From CAYLZW01 sp964388085 (GTDB lineage Bacteria; Myxococcota; UBA727; CAYLZW01), in contig CAYLZW010000110.1 in NCBI GenBank assembly GCA_964388085.1, forward strand, positions 1 to 16,878: a DNA stretch of 16,878 nt, in the 5' to 3' direction. The position numbers and the translations under genes are program-made. Under the pieces are notes generated by a model. It was not told the origin of the DNA, ran no database searches, and worked only from the letters and a program-made list of their open reading frames with translations. This document shows, one piece after another, positions 1 through 6,150 of the stretch (position 1 is its first letter; the number at the start of each line of letters is the position of its first letter).

Positions 1-842
1 CGCCCCAGGGCGTTGGGTCGGAGGTTACTGTGCCTCTGCCGCTCGTCACGGTCGACGAGGTCAGCGAGCTCCCCTTCTAGGTGCTTCCGTACGGTTTTCG
101 GGTCCAGCCCGACCTTCGTCGTGCCTGTTGTGGATGCGTCGTTCGGACACGCTTCGACGATCGCACGCAAGACCACGAAGGCCGCGTCCGAGAGCCGCGC
201 TGCACGCGCCTTCACGTCGACGGTCACCAGCGCCCCGGAGTCCAAGGGCGGGAGTGATGGTCCCCGGTTCGCGCCGTCGGACTCCTTCAGCGATTGAAGC
301 CAAGCCCAGTCTCGATCGCTGAGCCTCGTGGCTGCCGGACGCTTCAGGAACGGCGGTGAGGCGGGTGGCGGCGCGTCTCTGAACGCGAGAGCCTGCTCAC
401 GAGCCGCCGGCCACGCCGCCGCGAGTTCAACACGAGCCGCCTCAAGCGCGACGGCCTTCCTGGCCTCGTGACTCGCACGCGCGAGAGCAAGGTAGTCCGT
501 CTCGGTGGGTGGGGGCTTCGGAGGGTCGGGGGCCCAGCGGTACGACGACGAGATCGGTTTGGGGGCGCTCATGCGCGCACGGAAGCCGCTGCGAGCGGCA
601 CTCTCGTCGAACGGCGCCGCCGCGCGCACGAAGGCGAGCGCGGCGATCCGCATGCCTTCGAGTGCAGGAGCAGTGCGTCGGTGCGCGCGTACGCTGTCGA
701 GGCACTGCCGGAGCAGGTCGGCGAGGAGTTGGACGCGGACGCGCTCGTCGAGATCGCGGCTAGCGTCCTCCCACTCGAGCACGGCGGCGGCTCGCGCCCC
801 GAGCGAGGCGTCTTGCAGGAATGCTGGTAGAGTGCTGCTCAT
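1..842 (-). CDS. Uncharacterised element protein, 3' end beyond the window
   Basis: From an ATG at 842-840 the minus strand reads without a stop for 280 codons to the window edge; I checked every triplet. The start is preceded by a strong purine-rich ribosome binding site (GGAGAGGTGA, about 5 nt before ATG). The protein begins MSSTLPAFLQDASLGARAA. It has an Ala/Arg-rich helical N-terminal half, a Pro-rich linker around residues 105-115, a second helical stretch (about 120-150), and after residue 225 a segment ending TKVGLDPKTVRKHLEGEL that could be a helix-turn-helix. No family was recognised. It is the last visible gene of the minus-strand cargo run, separated from the preceding small gene by a strong hairpin. 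It is incomplete, so its length and function are unknown. Confidence 0.6.
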   Translation of the reverse strand, partial: MSSTLPAFLQDASLGARAAAVLEWEDASRDLDERVRVQLLADLLRQCLDSVRAHRRTAPALEGMRIAALAFVRAAAPFDESAARSGFRARMSAPKPISSSYRWAPDPPKPPPTETDYLALARASHEARKAVALEAARVELAAAWPAAREQALAFRDAPPPASPPFLKRPAATRLSDRDWAWLQSLKESDGANRGPSLPPLDSGALVTVDVKARAARLSDAAFVVLRAIVEACPNDASTTGTTKVGLDPKTVRKHLEGELADLVDRDERQRHSNLRPNALG

Positions 843-864
843 CGGAGTCACCTCTCCGGTCACG

Positions 865-899
865 CGGGCCGGCCCCGGCCAGGGGGCGCGGCCCGTTTT
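865..899 (+). terminator. Strong GC hairpin with a T-tract on the plus strand
   Basis: CGGGCCG (865-871) pairs perfectly with CGGCCCG (889-895), and an inner GGGGC/GCCCC arm extends the stem with one bulged base. TTTT follows at 896-899. Read on the plus strand this has the form of a rho-independent terminator, yet no plus-strand gene ends here. On the minus strand it lies in the leader of the gene starting at 842, where it could act as an RNA structure separating that gene from the upstream small gene. Confidence 0.4.
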
Positions 900-918
900 C
901 TCGTCCAGTGTAACGCAA

Positions 919-1329
919 CTATGTCCCGCTAGGGCCGCTTTCGGACGAGGGCGACCGGGGCCTCACGTGCCGGCCGGAGGCGTACTGGTCGAGGAGGCTC
1001 CCGGCGTCGTTGGCGCCCGAGGGCGCCCGCCGAGGTACAGATCGTCGAGTTGCCAGGAGCGGTCGGCAGTCGTCGCGTGCAGCTCGCTCGGCACGTCGCC
1101 AGCCCTCCACCTCTCGCCACCAAGCATCGACCAGCGTCAGGTCCCACGTGTAGCGCGCTGCGCGCCCTGCGTAGCCGTTGTCGACCCATGGACGCGGGTA
1201 GTCGGCGGGCGTCAGGTGCTGGGCCTCGCGGAGACGGTCGCGGCACGTGCGGAGGTGGCGAAGCACCTCGTTCGTCGTCACCCACTGCGCAAGGTTCGCC
1301 GGCGCGTCGTCACGCTTCACGGCACGCAC
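919..1329 (-). CDS. Small helix-turn-helix / excisionase-like protein
   Basis: The 136-aa product has an N-terminal segment (about residues 10-75) reading WVTTNEVLRHLRTCRDRL, then PRPWVDNG, then RYTWDLTLVDAWWREVEGW. This resembles the small MerR/HTH_17-type DNA-binding domains found in excisionases and island regulators: helix-turn-helix, wing, and a Trp-rich recognition end. The remaining 55 residues are basic, Pro/Ser-rich and probably disordered. GTG at 1329 directly abuts the TAG stop of the upstream gene; an alternative GTG at 1320 has a better-spaced TAGGTG as ribosome binding site. Position in the element and size suit a directionality factor or cargo repressor, but that role is inferred from context only. 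Confidence 0.45.
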   Translation of the reverse strand: MRAVKRDDAPANLAQWVTTNEVLRHLRTCRDRLREAQHLTPADYPRPWVDNGYAGRAARYTWDLTLVDAWWREVEGWRRAERAARDDCRPLLATRRSVPRRAPSGANDAGSLLDQYASGRHVRPRSPSSESGPSGT

Positions 1330-1794
1330 CTATTGGACTACCGAGCGCAACTTCTCGGGTGGGATCGTCCAGCCGCGAGATTGAGCCAGACGAGCCAGAG
1401 CGTCCCGTATCCGCCGCTGAGGGTTTGAGCCCGGGGGCGGGTCGGCCGTGACTACCGCGTGAGCCGGGTTGTCCGGGAGCGGATCAGGGAGCACGTCGAT
1501 CTCGAAACGCCCCACCTGTCGCCCCTTCTTGTCGCGGCGGGGCTCGTCGATCGCGCGGACGTCGCGTGCGAGAAGCGCGACCACTCCGTCGGACGAGTGC
1601 TTTTGTGCCTTGGCGGGGTCGCCGTCCAACAGTCTCGCGCGATCGACGGATGGTTTCCCCTCGGGATCGAGGAACGCGGCCTCGGTGAACCTCAGGACGC
1701 CGTCCTGGTCAACGTGCCAGCCCTGTTCCTTCCCCTCATTCTGGATCGCGCGATAGAGGGTTTCGTCATCCGCAACGCTGTCCCCCTCAGCCAT
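1330..1794 (-). CDS. Uncharacterised cargo protein, 154 aa
   Basis: The start is taken as the ATG at 1794 because its A is also the last base of the upstream TGA stop (TGATG), a classic translational-coupling overlap; a longer reading to 1818 is possible but unneeded. The product begins MAEGDSVADDETLYRAIQN. It has a motif-like core around residues 30-60 (RFTEAAFLDPEGKPSVDRAR), a charged middle, a Pro-rich stretch (about 107-125) and a helical C-terminus. The combination of 'LYRAI', 'AAF' and 'SVDRA' looks like a compact conserved family that I cannot name. There is no signal peptide or membrane segment, so it is probably cytoplasmic. Its function is unknown; tight coupling to the gene upstream suggests the two products act together. 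Confidence 0.6.
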   Translation of the reverse strand: MAEGDSVADDETLYRAIQNEGKEQGWHVDQDGVLRFTEAAFLDPEGKPSVDRARLLDGDPAKAQKHSSDGVVALLARDVRAIDEPRRDKKGRQVGRFEIDVLPDPLPDNPAHAVVTADPPPGSNPQRRIRDALARLAQSRGWTIPPEKLRSVVQ

Positions 1795-2159
1795 CAGCCG
1801 TCCAGCAGCCACCGCCACAGCGGAACGAGGTCGTTCGACGTCAACCCCCGTGACTCATCCATCTCCGAGTGGACGTTCGTCCCCCAAGAGCGGAGCGCCT
1901 CGAGACCGTCGTCGCTCATGTAGAGAGTGAGTTTGCGGTTCTCCCGCCACCATTCCATCACCGACTCACCGACGCGGTGAGTGATCTTCGGCTCCCACCA
2001 CTCCAGCGCCTGCTGGACGGCGAGCAGTCGAAGATCCTGGAGCAGAAACACGACTGCCACAGACCGCTCAAGGGGAGCGGACCGCTTGGACCGACGGTCA
2101 TCACTTGGGCCGTTAGTTGTCGTGTCGACGAGCAGAGTAATCGCGTCAGCGGCTACCAT
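1794..2159 (-). CDS. Uncharacterised cargo protein, 121 aa
   Basis: The ATG at 2159 lies inside the end of the upstream gene (14-nt overlap) and follows a GGGAG ribosome binding site six nt away; the stop overlaps the next ATG by one base. The product has a hydrophobic N-terminus (VAADAITLLVDTTTN), a basic linker, a hydrophobic strand (SVAVVFLLQDLRLLAVQQAL, about residues 33-52), then an amphipathic Trp-rich part with EWWRENRKLTLYMSDDG and a C-terminal PLWRWLLDG. No known domain was recognised and it is too short to classify confidently. It sits in the middle of three overlapping genes, so it may be a subunit or cognate partner of its neighbours. Confidence 0.6.
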   Translation of the reverse strand: MVAADAITLLVDTTTNGPSDDRRSKRSAPLERSVAVVFLLQDLRLLAVQQALEWWEPKITHRVGESVMEWWRENRKLTLYMSDDGLEALRSWGTNVHSEMDESRGLTSNDLVPLWRWLLDG

Positions 2160-2952
2160 CTTGAGCTCCCGTCACCGACGCCAGCGCATCCTGTGTTCGA
2201 TCGAGAGCGCCCATCATCGCGGGCGTGTACCCGTCGACGAGTGTCAGCAACTCCGCGACCGTCCATTCAAGTTTGCCGCGCTGGAGCGCGAACTTGTTGT
2301 TTCGATCGTACTTGAACTCGATGCCTTCATCGACCAGCGGCATATCCCAGTCTGAGACCGAGACAGAACGAACGACCTGCGGCGGTACGCCGAACGGCAT
2401 CTGAACGGAGAACGCTCGCTCTTGGAACCACGTCAGCCACACGTTCGAGAACGCGATGTCATCGACGACACGGCTTGCCCGAAGGGAGAAGTCCTCTACC
2501 GGCCCGCCCTCGGTGAGGAGCGGCGGCATACCGAACGCCCTCTGCGCGTCACGTCGAAGTTGCTTCGCTTCTTCCGGAGAGGCGACAGATCGACGTGCAG
2601 TGGTCACAATCCCGAGAAAACGCATGGTCGCACCGGCCGCTGCGAGTGCTTCAACCAGCATACCCACCTTGTTGACTGTGTACGTCGCACGGTCGGGTCG
2701 ACGCAGTTTCGGGTCGATGTATTCGCCGAAGTACCGGGTACGGAGCAGCGCGCGTTCTTGAGTGACCTGCGCCGTTGTGGAACTCGTCGGCGACTGGAAG
2801 ACGAGCGTGGCATCGGTCGACTGCAGGGAGTTCAGGTTCAGATGCTCGAACGCAGGTTGACCCTCGAACTTTTCGCGTAGGCGCATGAGGAGGTTCGCGT
2901 CCGCTTCGTACGCGAGCGAAACCTCCTGGGAACGCATGACGAACGACGTCAT
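2146..2952 (-). CDS. Uncharacterised cargo protein, 268 aa, first gene of the coupled operon
   Basis: The product starts MTSFVMRSQEVSLAYEADAN. It is a soluble-looking mixed alpha/beta protein with no signal peptide and no obvious catalytic motif. The centre (about residues 85-150) is helical; the C-terminal third has alternating strands (SDWDMPLVDEGIEFKYDRN) followed by two helices. The general layout faintly recalls the sporadically distributed TIGR04255-type proteins, but the resemblance is too weak to assign. The ATG at 2952 has only a poor ribosome binding site (TTAGGTTGTT); an in-frame ATG at 2937 is the alternative. It begins 78 bp after the integrase stop and overlaps the next gene by 14 nt, so it probably leads a three-gene unit. 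Function unknown. Confidence 0.6.
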   Translation of the reverse strand: MTSFVMRSQEVSLAYEADANLLMRLREKFEGQPAFEHLNLNSLQSTDATLVFQSPTSSTTAQVTQERALLRTRYFGEYIDPKLRRPDRATYTVNKVGMLVEALAAAGATMRFLGIVTTARRSVASPEEAKQLRRDAQRAFGMPPLLTEGGPVEDFSLRASRVVDDIAFSNVWLTWFQERAFSVQMPFGVPPQVVRSVSVSDWDMPLVDEGIEFKYDRNNKFALQRGKLEWTVAELLTLVDGYTPAMMGALDRTQDALASVTGAQDGSR

Positions 2953-2990
2953 AACAACCTAACCAGCACGTGCGCGTCGGGAGCTTGGCA

Positions 2991-3018
2991 CGGACAGCCA
3001 TGTCCGGCCAAGTCGGCC
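2991..3018. repeat. Two adjacent short inverted repeats after the integrase gene
   Basis: CGGACA-GCCA-TGTCCG (2991-3006) is a perfect 6-bp stem with a 4-nt loop. It abuts GGCC-AAGTC-GGCC (3006-3018). They lie in the 78-bp gap between the integrase stop and the next minus-strand start. No T-tract follows, so a rho-independent terminator is not well supported; an operator for the cargo promoter is the other possibility. Confidence 0.3.
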
Positions 3019-3030
3019 ACCTCTCAACAA

Positions 3031-4296
3031 CTAGCAGCTTCTTGAGCGTCCCGCCTCCTGCGATCTCCGTCCCAGTAGTGCCTGGCGCGCGCCATGCAGC
3101 GGGATCACGGCAGCGCCCACTTTCAGCGCATCGAGGTAGTCAACCCAGCGCTGCATCATCGCGCGGCGTTCGTCGAGGAACTGCGCCCGGTTGTACGCGC
3201 GCCCAAGCGGCCCCTTCACCTCGTGGGCGAGCTGGTGCTCCAGCAGGTCCTCACGCTCCCCAAGCACCTCAGCGAGGAGCGTGCGAGCCGACGCGCGGAA
3301 GCCGTGCACGGTCATCTCGTCGTGGGAGTACCCGAGCCGACGCAGCGCCGCGTTGAGCGTGTTGTCGCTGATCGGCCGCTCCCGCGTTCGCACCGACGGG
3401 AACACGTAGCGCCCACCTCGAGAGAGCGCCTCGGCTTCGCGCAAGATGGCAACCGCCTGCGAGGAGAGCGGCACGACGTGGTCGCGGTTCATCTTCATCT
3501 TCGCGGCAGGGATGACCCACGTCGCCGCGTCGAGGTCGATCTCTGCCCACTCGGCTTGGCGCAGCTCGCCAGGTCGCAGGAACACGAGCGGCGCAAGGCG
3601 AAGGGCCAGCGACGTTGACGGCTGCCCGTCGTAGCCATCGATCGCACGAAGCAGCGCGCCGAACTTCACGGGGTCCGTGATGGCCGCGTGGTGCGTCGTC
3701 TTGTGCGGCTTGAGCGCGCCGCGGATGTCGCCCGTCGGGTCGCGCGTGCCGGGCCGCCCCGTCGCGATGGCGTAGCGCATGACCTCGCCGATGATCTGCC
3801 GCGTCTTCTTCACCGTCGCGCCCTGCCCTTTCTCGTCGAGCGGGCGTAGCGCGGCGAGAACCTCGGGAGCACCGACGCTCGCAACAGGAACGCGGCCGAG
3901 GCGCGGAAGGATGTGCTTCTCGAGGCGGAGCCTCTTGTTCGCCTTCGTCGACGGGGCCCACGTCGGCGACTGCTTCGCGAACCACTCCCACGCGACGGCC
4001 TCGAAGGTGTCGGCCTCCGCCGCGCGAGTCGCCTTCCGGTGTGCGGACGGGTCGATGCCCTGCTGCAACAAGCGTCGTGCGTTGTCGCGAGCGGTACGCG
4101 CATCCTTGAGCCCGACGTCGGGCCACACGCCGAGGCTGATGCGCTTCTCTCGCCCCGCATGACGGTACTTGAGACGCCATCGAGCGGAACCCGATGGGGG
4201 CAACTCGAGGTAGAGGCCCTGACCGTCGAACAGCTTCGGCGTCTTGCCGGGCACGCGAGTGCGGATGGCGGCCTCGACCTGCTTCTGCGTCAGCAT
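3031..4296 (-). CDS. int: P4-type tyrosine integrase, tRNA-Glu-targeting
   Basis: This site-specific recombinase would insert and excise the element at the neighbouring tRNA-Glu. From the chosen start (MLTQKQVEAAIRTRV) the 421-aa protein has the N-terminal DUF4102 arm-binding domain (about residues 3-90, with LFDGQGLYLEL and RISLGVWPDVGLKDAR), a core-binding helical domain (about 95-200) and the catalytic domain. In the longest-reading numbering (start 4362) the active-site set is complete: Arg in FLRPGELR (263), HGFR (353-356), His in QLAH (380) and Tyr in RAYNR (390). The start at 4296 was preferred because family members begin right at this Leu-Thr; ATG 4344 and GTG 4362 are alternatives. 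Nothing suggests inactivation. Confidence 0.93.
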   Translation of the reverse strand: MLTQKQVEAAIRTRVPGKTPKLFDGQGLYLELPPSGSARWRLKYRHAGREKRISLGVWPDVGLKDARTARDNARRLLQQGIDPSAHRKATRAAEADTFEAVAWEWFAKQSPTWAPSTKANKRLRLEKHILPRLGRVPVASVGAPEVLAALRPLDEKGQGATVKKTRQIIGEVMRYAIATGRPGTRDPTGDIRGALKPHKTTHHAAITDPVKFGALLRAIDGYDGQPSTSLALRLAPLVFLRPGELRQAEWAEIDLDAATWVIPAAKMKMNRDHVVPLSSQAVAILREAEALSRGGRYVFPSVRTRERPISDNTLNAALRRLGYSHDEMTVHGFRASARTLLAEVLGEREDLLEHQLAHEVKGPLGRAYNRAQFLDERRAMMQRWVDYLDALKVGAAVIPLHGARQALLGRRSQEAGRSRSC

Positions 4297-4380
4297 CCGG
4301 GCACCTGGGGGCAACGGGTTGGCGGCCTGGCGACTTGCCCCCATTGTGGCCCCCAACCGCACCGGCAGTCCAGGGACAAC

Positions 4381-4395
4381 CTTGGGCGTCCCAAG
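4381..4395. promoter_or_regulatory. Palindrome upstream of the integrase
   Basis: CTTGGG-CGT-CCCAAG is a perfect 6-bp inverted repeat with a 3-nt centre. It lies between the tRNA terminator and the integrase start, where an operator for integrase expression or a directionality-factor site would be expected. No factor can be named. Confidence 0.35.
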
Positions 4396-4398
4396 AAG

Positions 4399-4422
4399 AC
4401 AAAACCCGCCACCGGGGCGGGT
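4399..4422 (-). terminator. Rho-independent terminator after tRNA-Glu
   Basis: On the minus strand ACCCGCC-CCGGT-GGCGGGT forms a perfect 7-bp stem with a 5-nt loop, followed by TTTTGTCTT. It lies about 36 nt past the tRNA 3' end and before the integrase, so it should stop tRNA transcripts from entering the integrase gene. Confidence 0.75.
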
Positions 4423-4457
4423 CTGCGGTCTCTGTGGGATGTCCCTGGATGCCGTTT

Positions 4458-4490
4458 TGGTGTCCCCAGGGGGATTCGAACCCCCGTCGC
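4458..4490. other. Probable attachment site in the 3' half of tRNA-Glu
   Basis: The integrase family recombines at tRNA genes, most often in the T-loop/3' part. Here the tRNA is intact on the integrase side, so the element must have restored its 3' end on insertion. The crossover probably lies within this T-arm and acceptor segment. The matching second copy is outside the window, so the exact core cannot be seen. Confidence 0.45.
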
Positions 4491-4533
4491 CGCCGTGAAA
4501 GGGCGGTGTCCTGGGCCTCTAGACGATGGGGAC
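4458..4533 (-). tRNA. tRNA-Glu (anticodon UUC)
   Basis: Read on the minus strand, the gene starts GTCCCCATCG and ends in TGGGGAC, discriminator A and an encoded CCA. The 7-bp acceptor stem is perfect. The anticodon arm is CCGCC-CTTTCAC-GGCGG, giving anticodon UUC, and the T-arm has GGTTCGAATCC. The mature body without CCA is 73 nt (4461-4533). It decodes GAA/GAG and is the apparent integration target. No clear -35/-10 pair was found upstream. Confidence 0.95.
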
Positions 4534-4619
4534 CCACGGATGGTTCGCCGACACGAGCGCCGCGCGAATTGCCGTCCGTGTACTGTGCGTCGCGCGGCTC
4601 ATCAAGCCCTTGGCGCTGC

Positions 4620-4728
4620 GCGCGCGGGAACTTTCACGCGTCTCGCGGGTCTCGAGGTCACCGCGGAGCGCGGGCGCGTTGTAGATCTCTCCGTTACAGA
4701 CGACGGGGCTCGCCCACATGGGCGCTCC
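4620..4728 (-). pseudogene. Fragment of an asparagine synthase glutamine-amidotransferase domain
   Basis: In one minus-strand frame the translation reads GAPMWASPVVCNGEIYNAP followed by ALRGDLE. NGEIYN (4678-4695) is the signature of class-II glutamine amidotransferase domains of asparagine synthases (AsnB-type), where it is normally preceded by QPM..SP and followed by ..LR.EL; all three parts are present in order. Beyond about 35 residues the similarity is lost and the frame runs into tRNA-Glu. The N-terminal Cys nucleophile, the rest of the amidotransferase domain and the synthetase domain are absent. It is most likely a decayed remnant lying between the beta-lactamase-like gene and the tRNA. 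Confidence 0.5.
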
Positions 4729-4735
4729 TCGATCC

Positions 4736-5842
4736 TCAGGACGACGCGTGCGCGCTCGCGAGCTCGAACGCCTTCGCGGCCACCGACTGCAGGAGCGCCT
4801 CCGCCTCCTCGCGCGGCAGATCCTGGACGGCGATGCAGAGAACGAGCGGCGTGCCGTCGTGGAGCCAGACCACGGCGAGGTCGCTGATGCGGCGCCGCTG
4901 CGTTCCGGTCTTGTGCGCCACGCGCAGCTCGTCGGGGATCGCGCCTCTCGTCCGGTGGCCGCTCGTCCAGACGTCATCGAGGCGCCCCAGGATCTCACGG
5001 CTCGCGTCCGGCGAGACGAGCCGGCCCTCGACCAGGCGCGCGAGCACTTGCCCGACGCCGCGCATGGAGCCGTGGTTACGGCCGAGCGCGTAGTACTCAT
5101 CGTAGGCGACCTCGAGGTCCTCCTCGTCGTAGTCCCCGTAGGGCGGCCCGATGTGCCGCTGCAGCAGGTCGAGGCGCGGGTGGTAGCCGTCTCGCCAGCG
5201 CACGTCGCGCACGTCGACGGCAGAGAGCTCGGCGGCGCGCGGATCGAGGCGCCCGTAGACCTCGCGGCGCACGTCCATCATGTTCACGATGGGCCCGAAG
5301 CCCTCGAGGCGCTCGCGCGCGAGCATGCGCTCCACGCTCTCGACGCCGATGCGCTTCAGCAAGAGATCCGTGGCCGCGTTGTCGCTGTCCCGCGTCATGT
5401 AGAGCATGAGCTCGTCGATCCGATAGCGCTGACCGAGCTTCTGCCGGTTCATGCTCGGCGCGCCGTCGCGCACGTCCTCGCGTCCGTAGCGGAGCTCCTC
5501 GTCGAAGCGCAGCTGCCCACGCTCGCGCGCCGCATAGAGCACGACGAGGAAGAGGAGCTTGATGCCGGAGGCCAGGTACATGGGACGATCGGCCTGGTAC
5601 CCGAACGTCAGGTCGCGCCGCAGGTCGTGGGCGAACACGGCGACGTCACCGTCGCGACCTCGCCGCAGCGCCTCGATGTGCGCGCGCAGCTCACCCGACC
5701 AGGGCGCGGCGCTTCGCTGCTCCCGCGGGCGAGCCAGCGGCGACGCGGCCGTCTCTTGTGCGAACAGGGACGCGAGGACCAAGCCTGCCGCGAGCGCTGC
5801 GTGCCGGCGAAGGAGCGCCAGAGAGGAGTCGCCACGCGGCAC
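4736..5842 (-). CDS. Class-A beta-lactamase-like serine hydrolase, exported
   Basis: The 368-aa product (GTG start at 5842) has a signal-peptide-like N-terminus (LRRHAALAAGLVLASLFAQ) and the three motifs of the serine beta-lactamase/penicillin-binding fold: SGIK (92-95, nucleophile Ser and general-base Lys), SDN (153-155) and KTG (311-313). It should act in the periplasm as a beta-lactamase or peptidase-like hydrolase. Two departures stand out. The SDN-to-KTG distance is about 158 residues against roughly 104 in typical class A enzymes. No clear ExxLN omega-loop motif is visible, so true penicillinase activity is doubtful. A TTG at 5878 overlapping the TGA stop of the upstream 72-aa gene is the alternative start (380 aa); neither start has a clear ribosome binding site. 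Longer readings to 6148 overlap that gene and were discarded. Confidence 0.8.
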   Translation of the reverse strand: MPRGDSSLALLRRHAALAAGLVLASLFAQETAASPLARPREQRSAAPWSGELRAHIEALRRGRDGDVAVFAHDLRRDLTFGYQADRPMYLASGIKLLFLVVLYAARERGQLRFDEELRYGREDVRDGAPSMNRQKLGQRYRIDELMLYMTRDSDNAATDLLLKRIGVESVERMLARERLEGFGPIVNMMDVRREVYGRLDPRAAELSAVDVRDVRWRDGYHPRLDLLQRHIGPPYGDYDEEDLEVAYDEYYALGRNHGSMRGVGQVLARLVEGRLVSPDASREILGRLDDVWTSGHRTRGAIPDELRVAHKTGTQRRRISDLAVVWLHDGTPLVLCIAVQDLPREEAEALLQSVAAKAFELASAHASS

Positions 5843-5874
5843 CGCCGTCGCGTTCGCAGAGATTTCGACACAAA

Positions 5875-6093
5875 TCAATTGGCGGCGGGGTCGCCGCTGC
5901 CGCGCCGCGCGCGCGTTTCGAGCACGAAATTCTCCAGGGAGCCGCGACGGTAGACCATGCGCAGCATCCCGTTGTCGTCGGTGACGACCACCTGATCGGC
6001 CTGCTCCTCGCTGATCTCGCGTGCCTCGGACATGGCCTCCGCGCGCGTCTCGCACGTCTTCTGCGTCTGTTCGCCGATCATGACCTGGTACAT
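5875..6093 (-). CDS. Small conserved protein, 72 aa
   Basis: The protein begins MYQVMIGEQTQKTCETRAEA. The first half alternates a short strand with a charged helix (about residues 15-32). The second half has VVVTDDNGMLRMVYRRGSLE, a beta-hairpin-like segment, and a basic tail. It resembles small uncharacterised proteins I associate with Myxococcota genomes; no function is known to me. The start is secure: AGGAGG lies four nt before the ATG. Its TGA stop overlaps a possible TTG start of the serine hydrolase (TTGA), so the two are probably translated from one mRNA. It has no signal peptide and is presumably cytoplasmic. Confidence 0.8.
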   Translation of the reverse strand: MYQVMIGEQTQKTCETRAEAMSEAREISEEQADQVVVTDDNGMLRMVYRRGSLENFVLETRARRGSGDPAAN

Positions 6094-6150
6094 TCAACCT
6101 CCTGAATTTGCTTAAGAAACACAACGCCGCCCGGGCGCCGGCCCGCACGC

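Larger units (their letters stand above)
4369..4449. repeat. 10-bp inverted repeat between integrase and tRNA-Glu
   Basis: TCCAGGGACA at 4369-4378 recurs inverted as TGTCCCTGGA at 4440-4449, separated by 61 bp. Each copy is also preceded by GGCA in its own orientation (offset by one base in one copy). The tRNA 3' end carries a related TGTCCCCAGG at 4461. Paired sites on both sides of the att region are typical binding sites for integrase arm domains or a directionality factor; this function is inferred. Confidence 0.4.
1..4533. mobile_element. End of an integrative element (genomic island) at tRNA-Glu
   Basis: A complete tyrosine integrase lies about 160 bp from the 3' end of a tRNA-Glu gene and points away from it, the usual layout of an element integrated into a tRNA 3' end. 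All six protein genes from the integrase to the left edge are on the minus strand. None looks like a housekeeping gene, and the base composition looks visibly less GC-rich than the region right of the tRNA. No tail, capsid, portal, conjugation or replication gene is visible, so this may be a small island, a satellite or only the end of a larger element. The distal attachment site is not in the window, so the full extent and the direct repeat cannot be checked here. Confidence 0.65.

Noticed and set aside
505..1428. A 307-codon plus-strand frame
   Set aside because: It overlaps three minus-strand genes that have good starts and coupling; its product is Arg/Ser-rich with no domain and no ribosome binding site.
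3269..4537. A 422-codon minus-strand frame over the integrase
   Set aside because: It is a shifted reading of the integrase gene that also crosses tRNA-Glu; no domain is present, while the integrase frame has a complete active site.
4519..5100. A full 193-codon gene containing NGEIYN
   Set aside because: Only about 35 residues around NGEIYN resemble asparagine synthase. The rest is antiframe reading of the beta-lactamase-like gene or runs into the tRNA, so only a fragment was annotated.
5879..6148. N-terminal extension of the beta-lactamase-like gene to 6148
   Set aside because: It overlaps the 72-aa gene, which has a perfect ribosome binding site, and the extension is Arg-rich and would bury the signal peptide.
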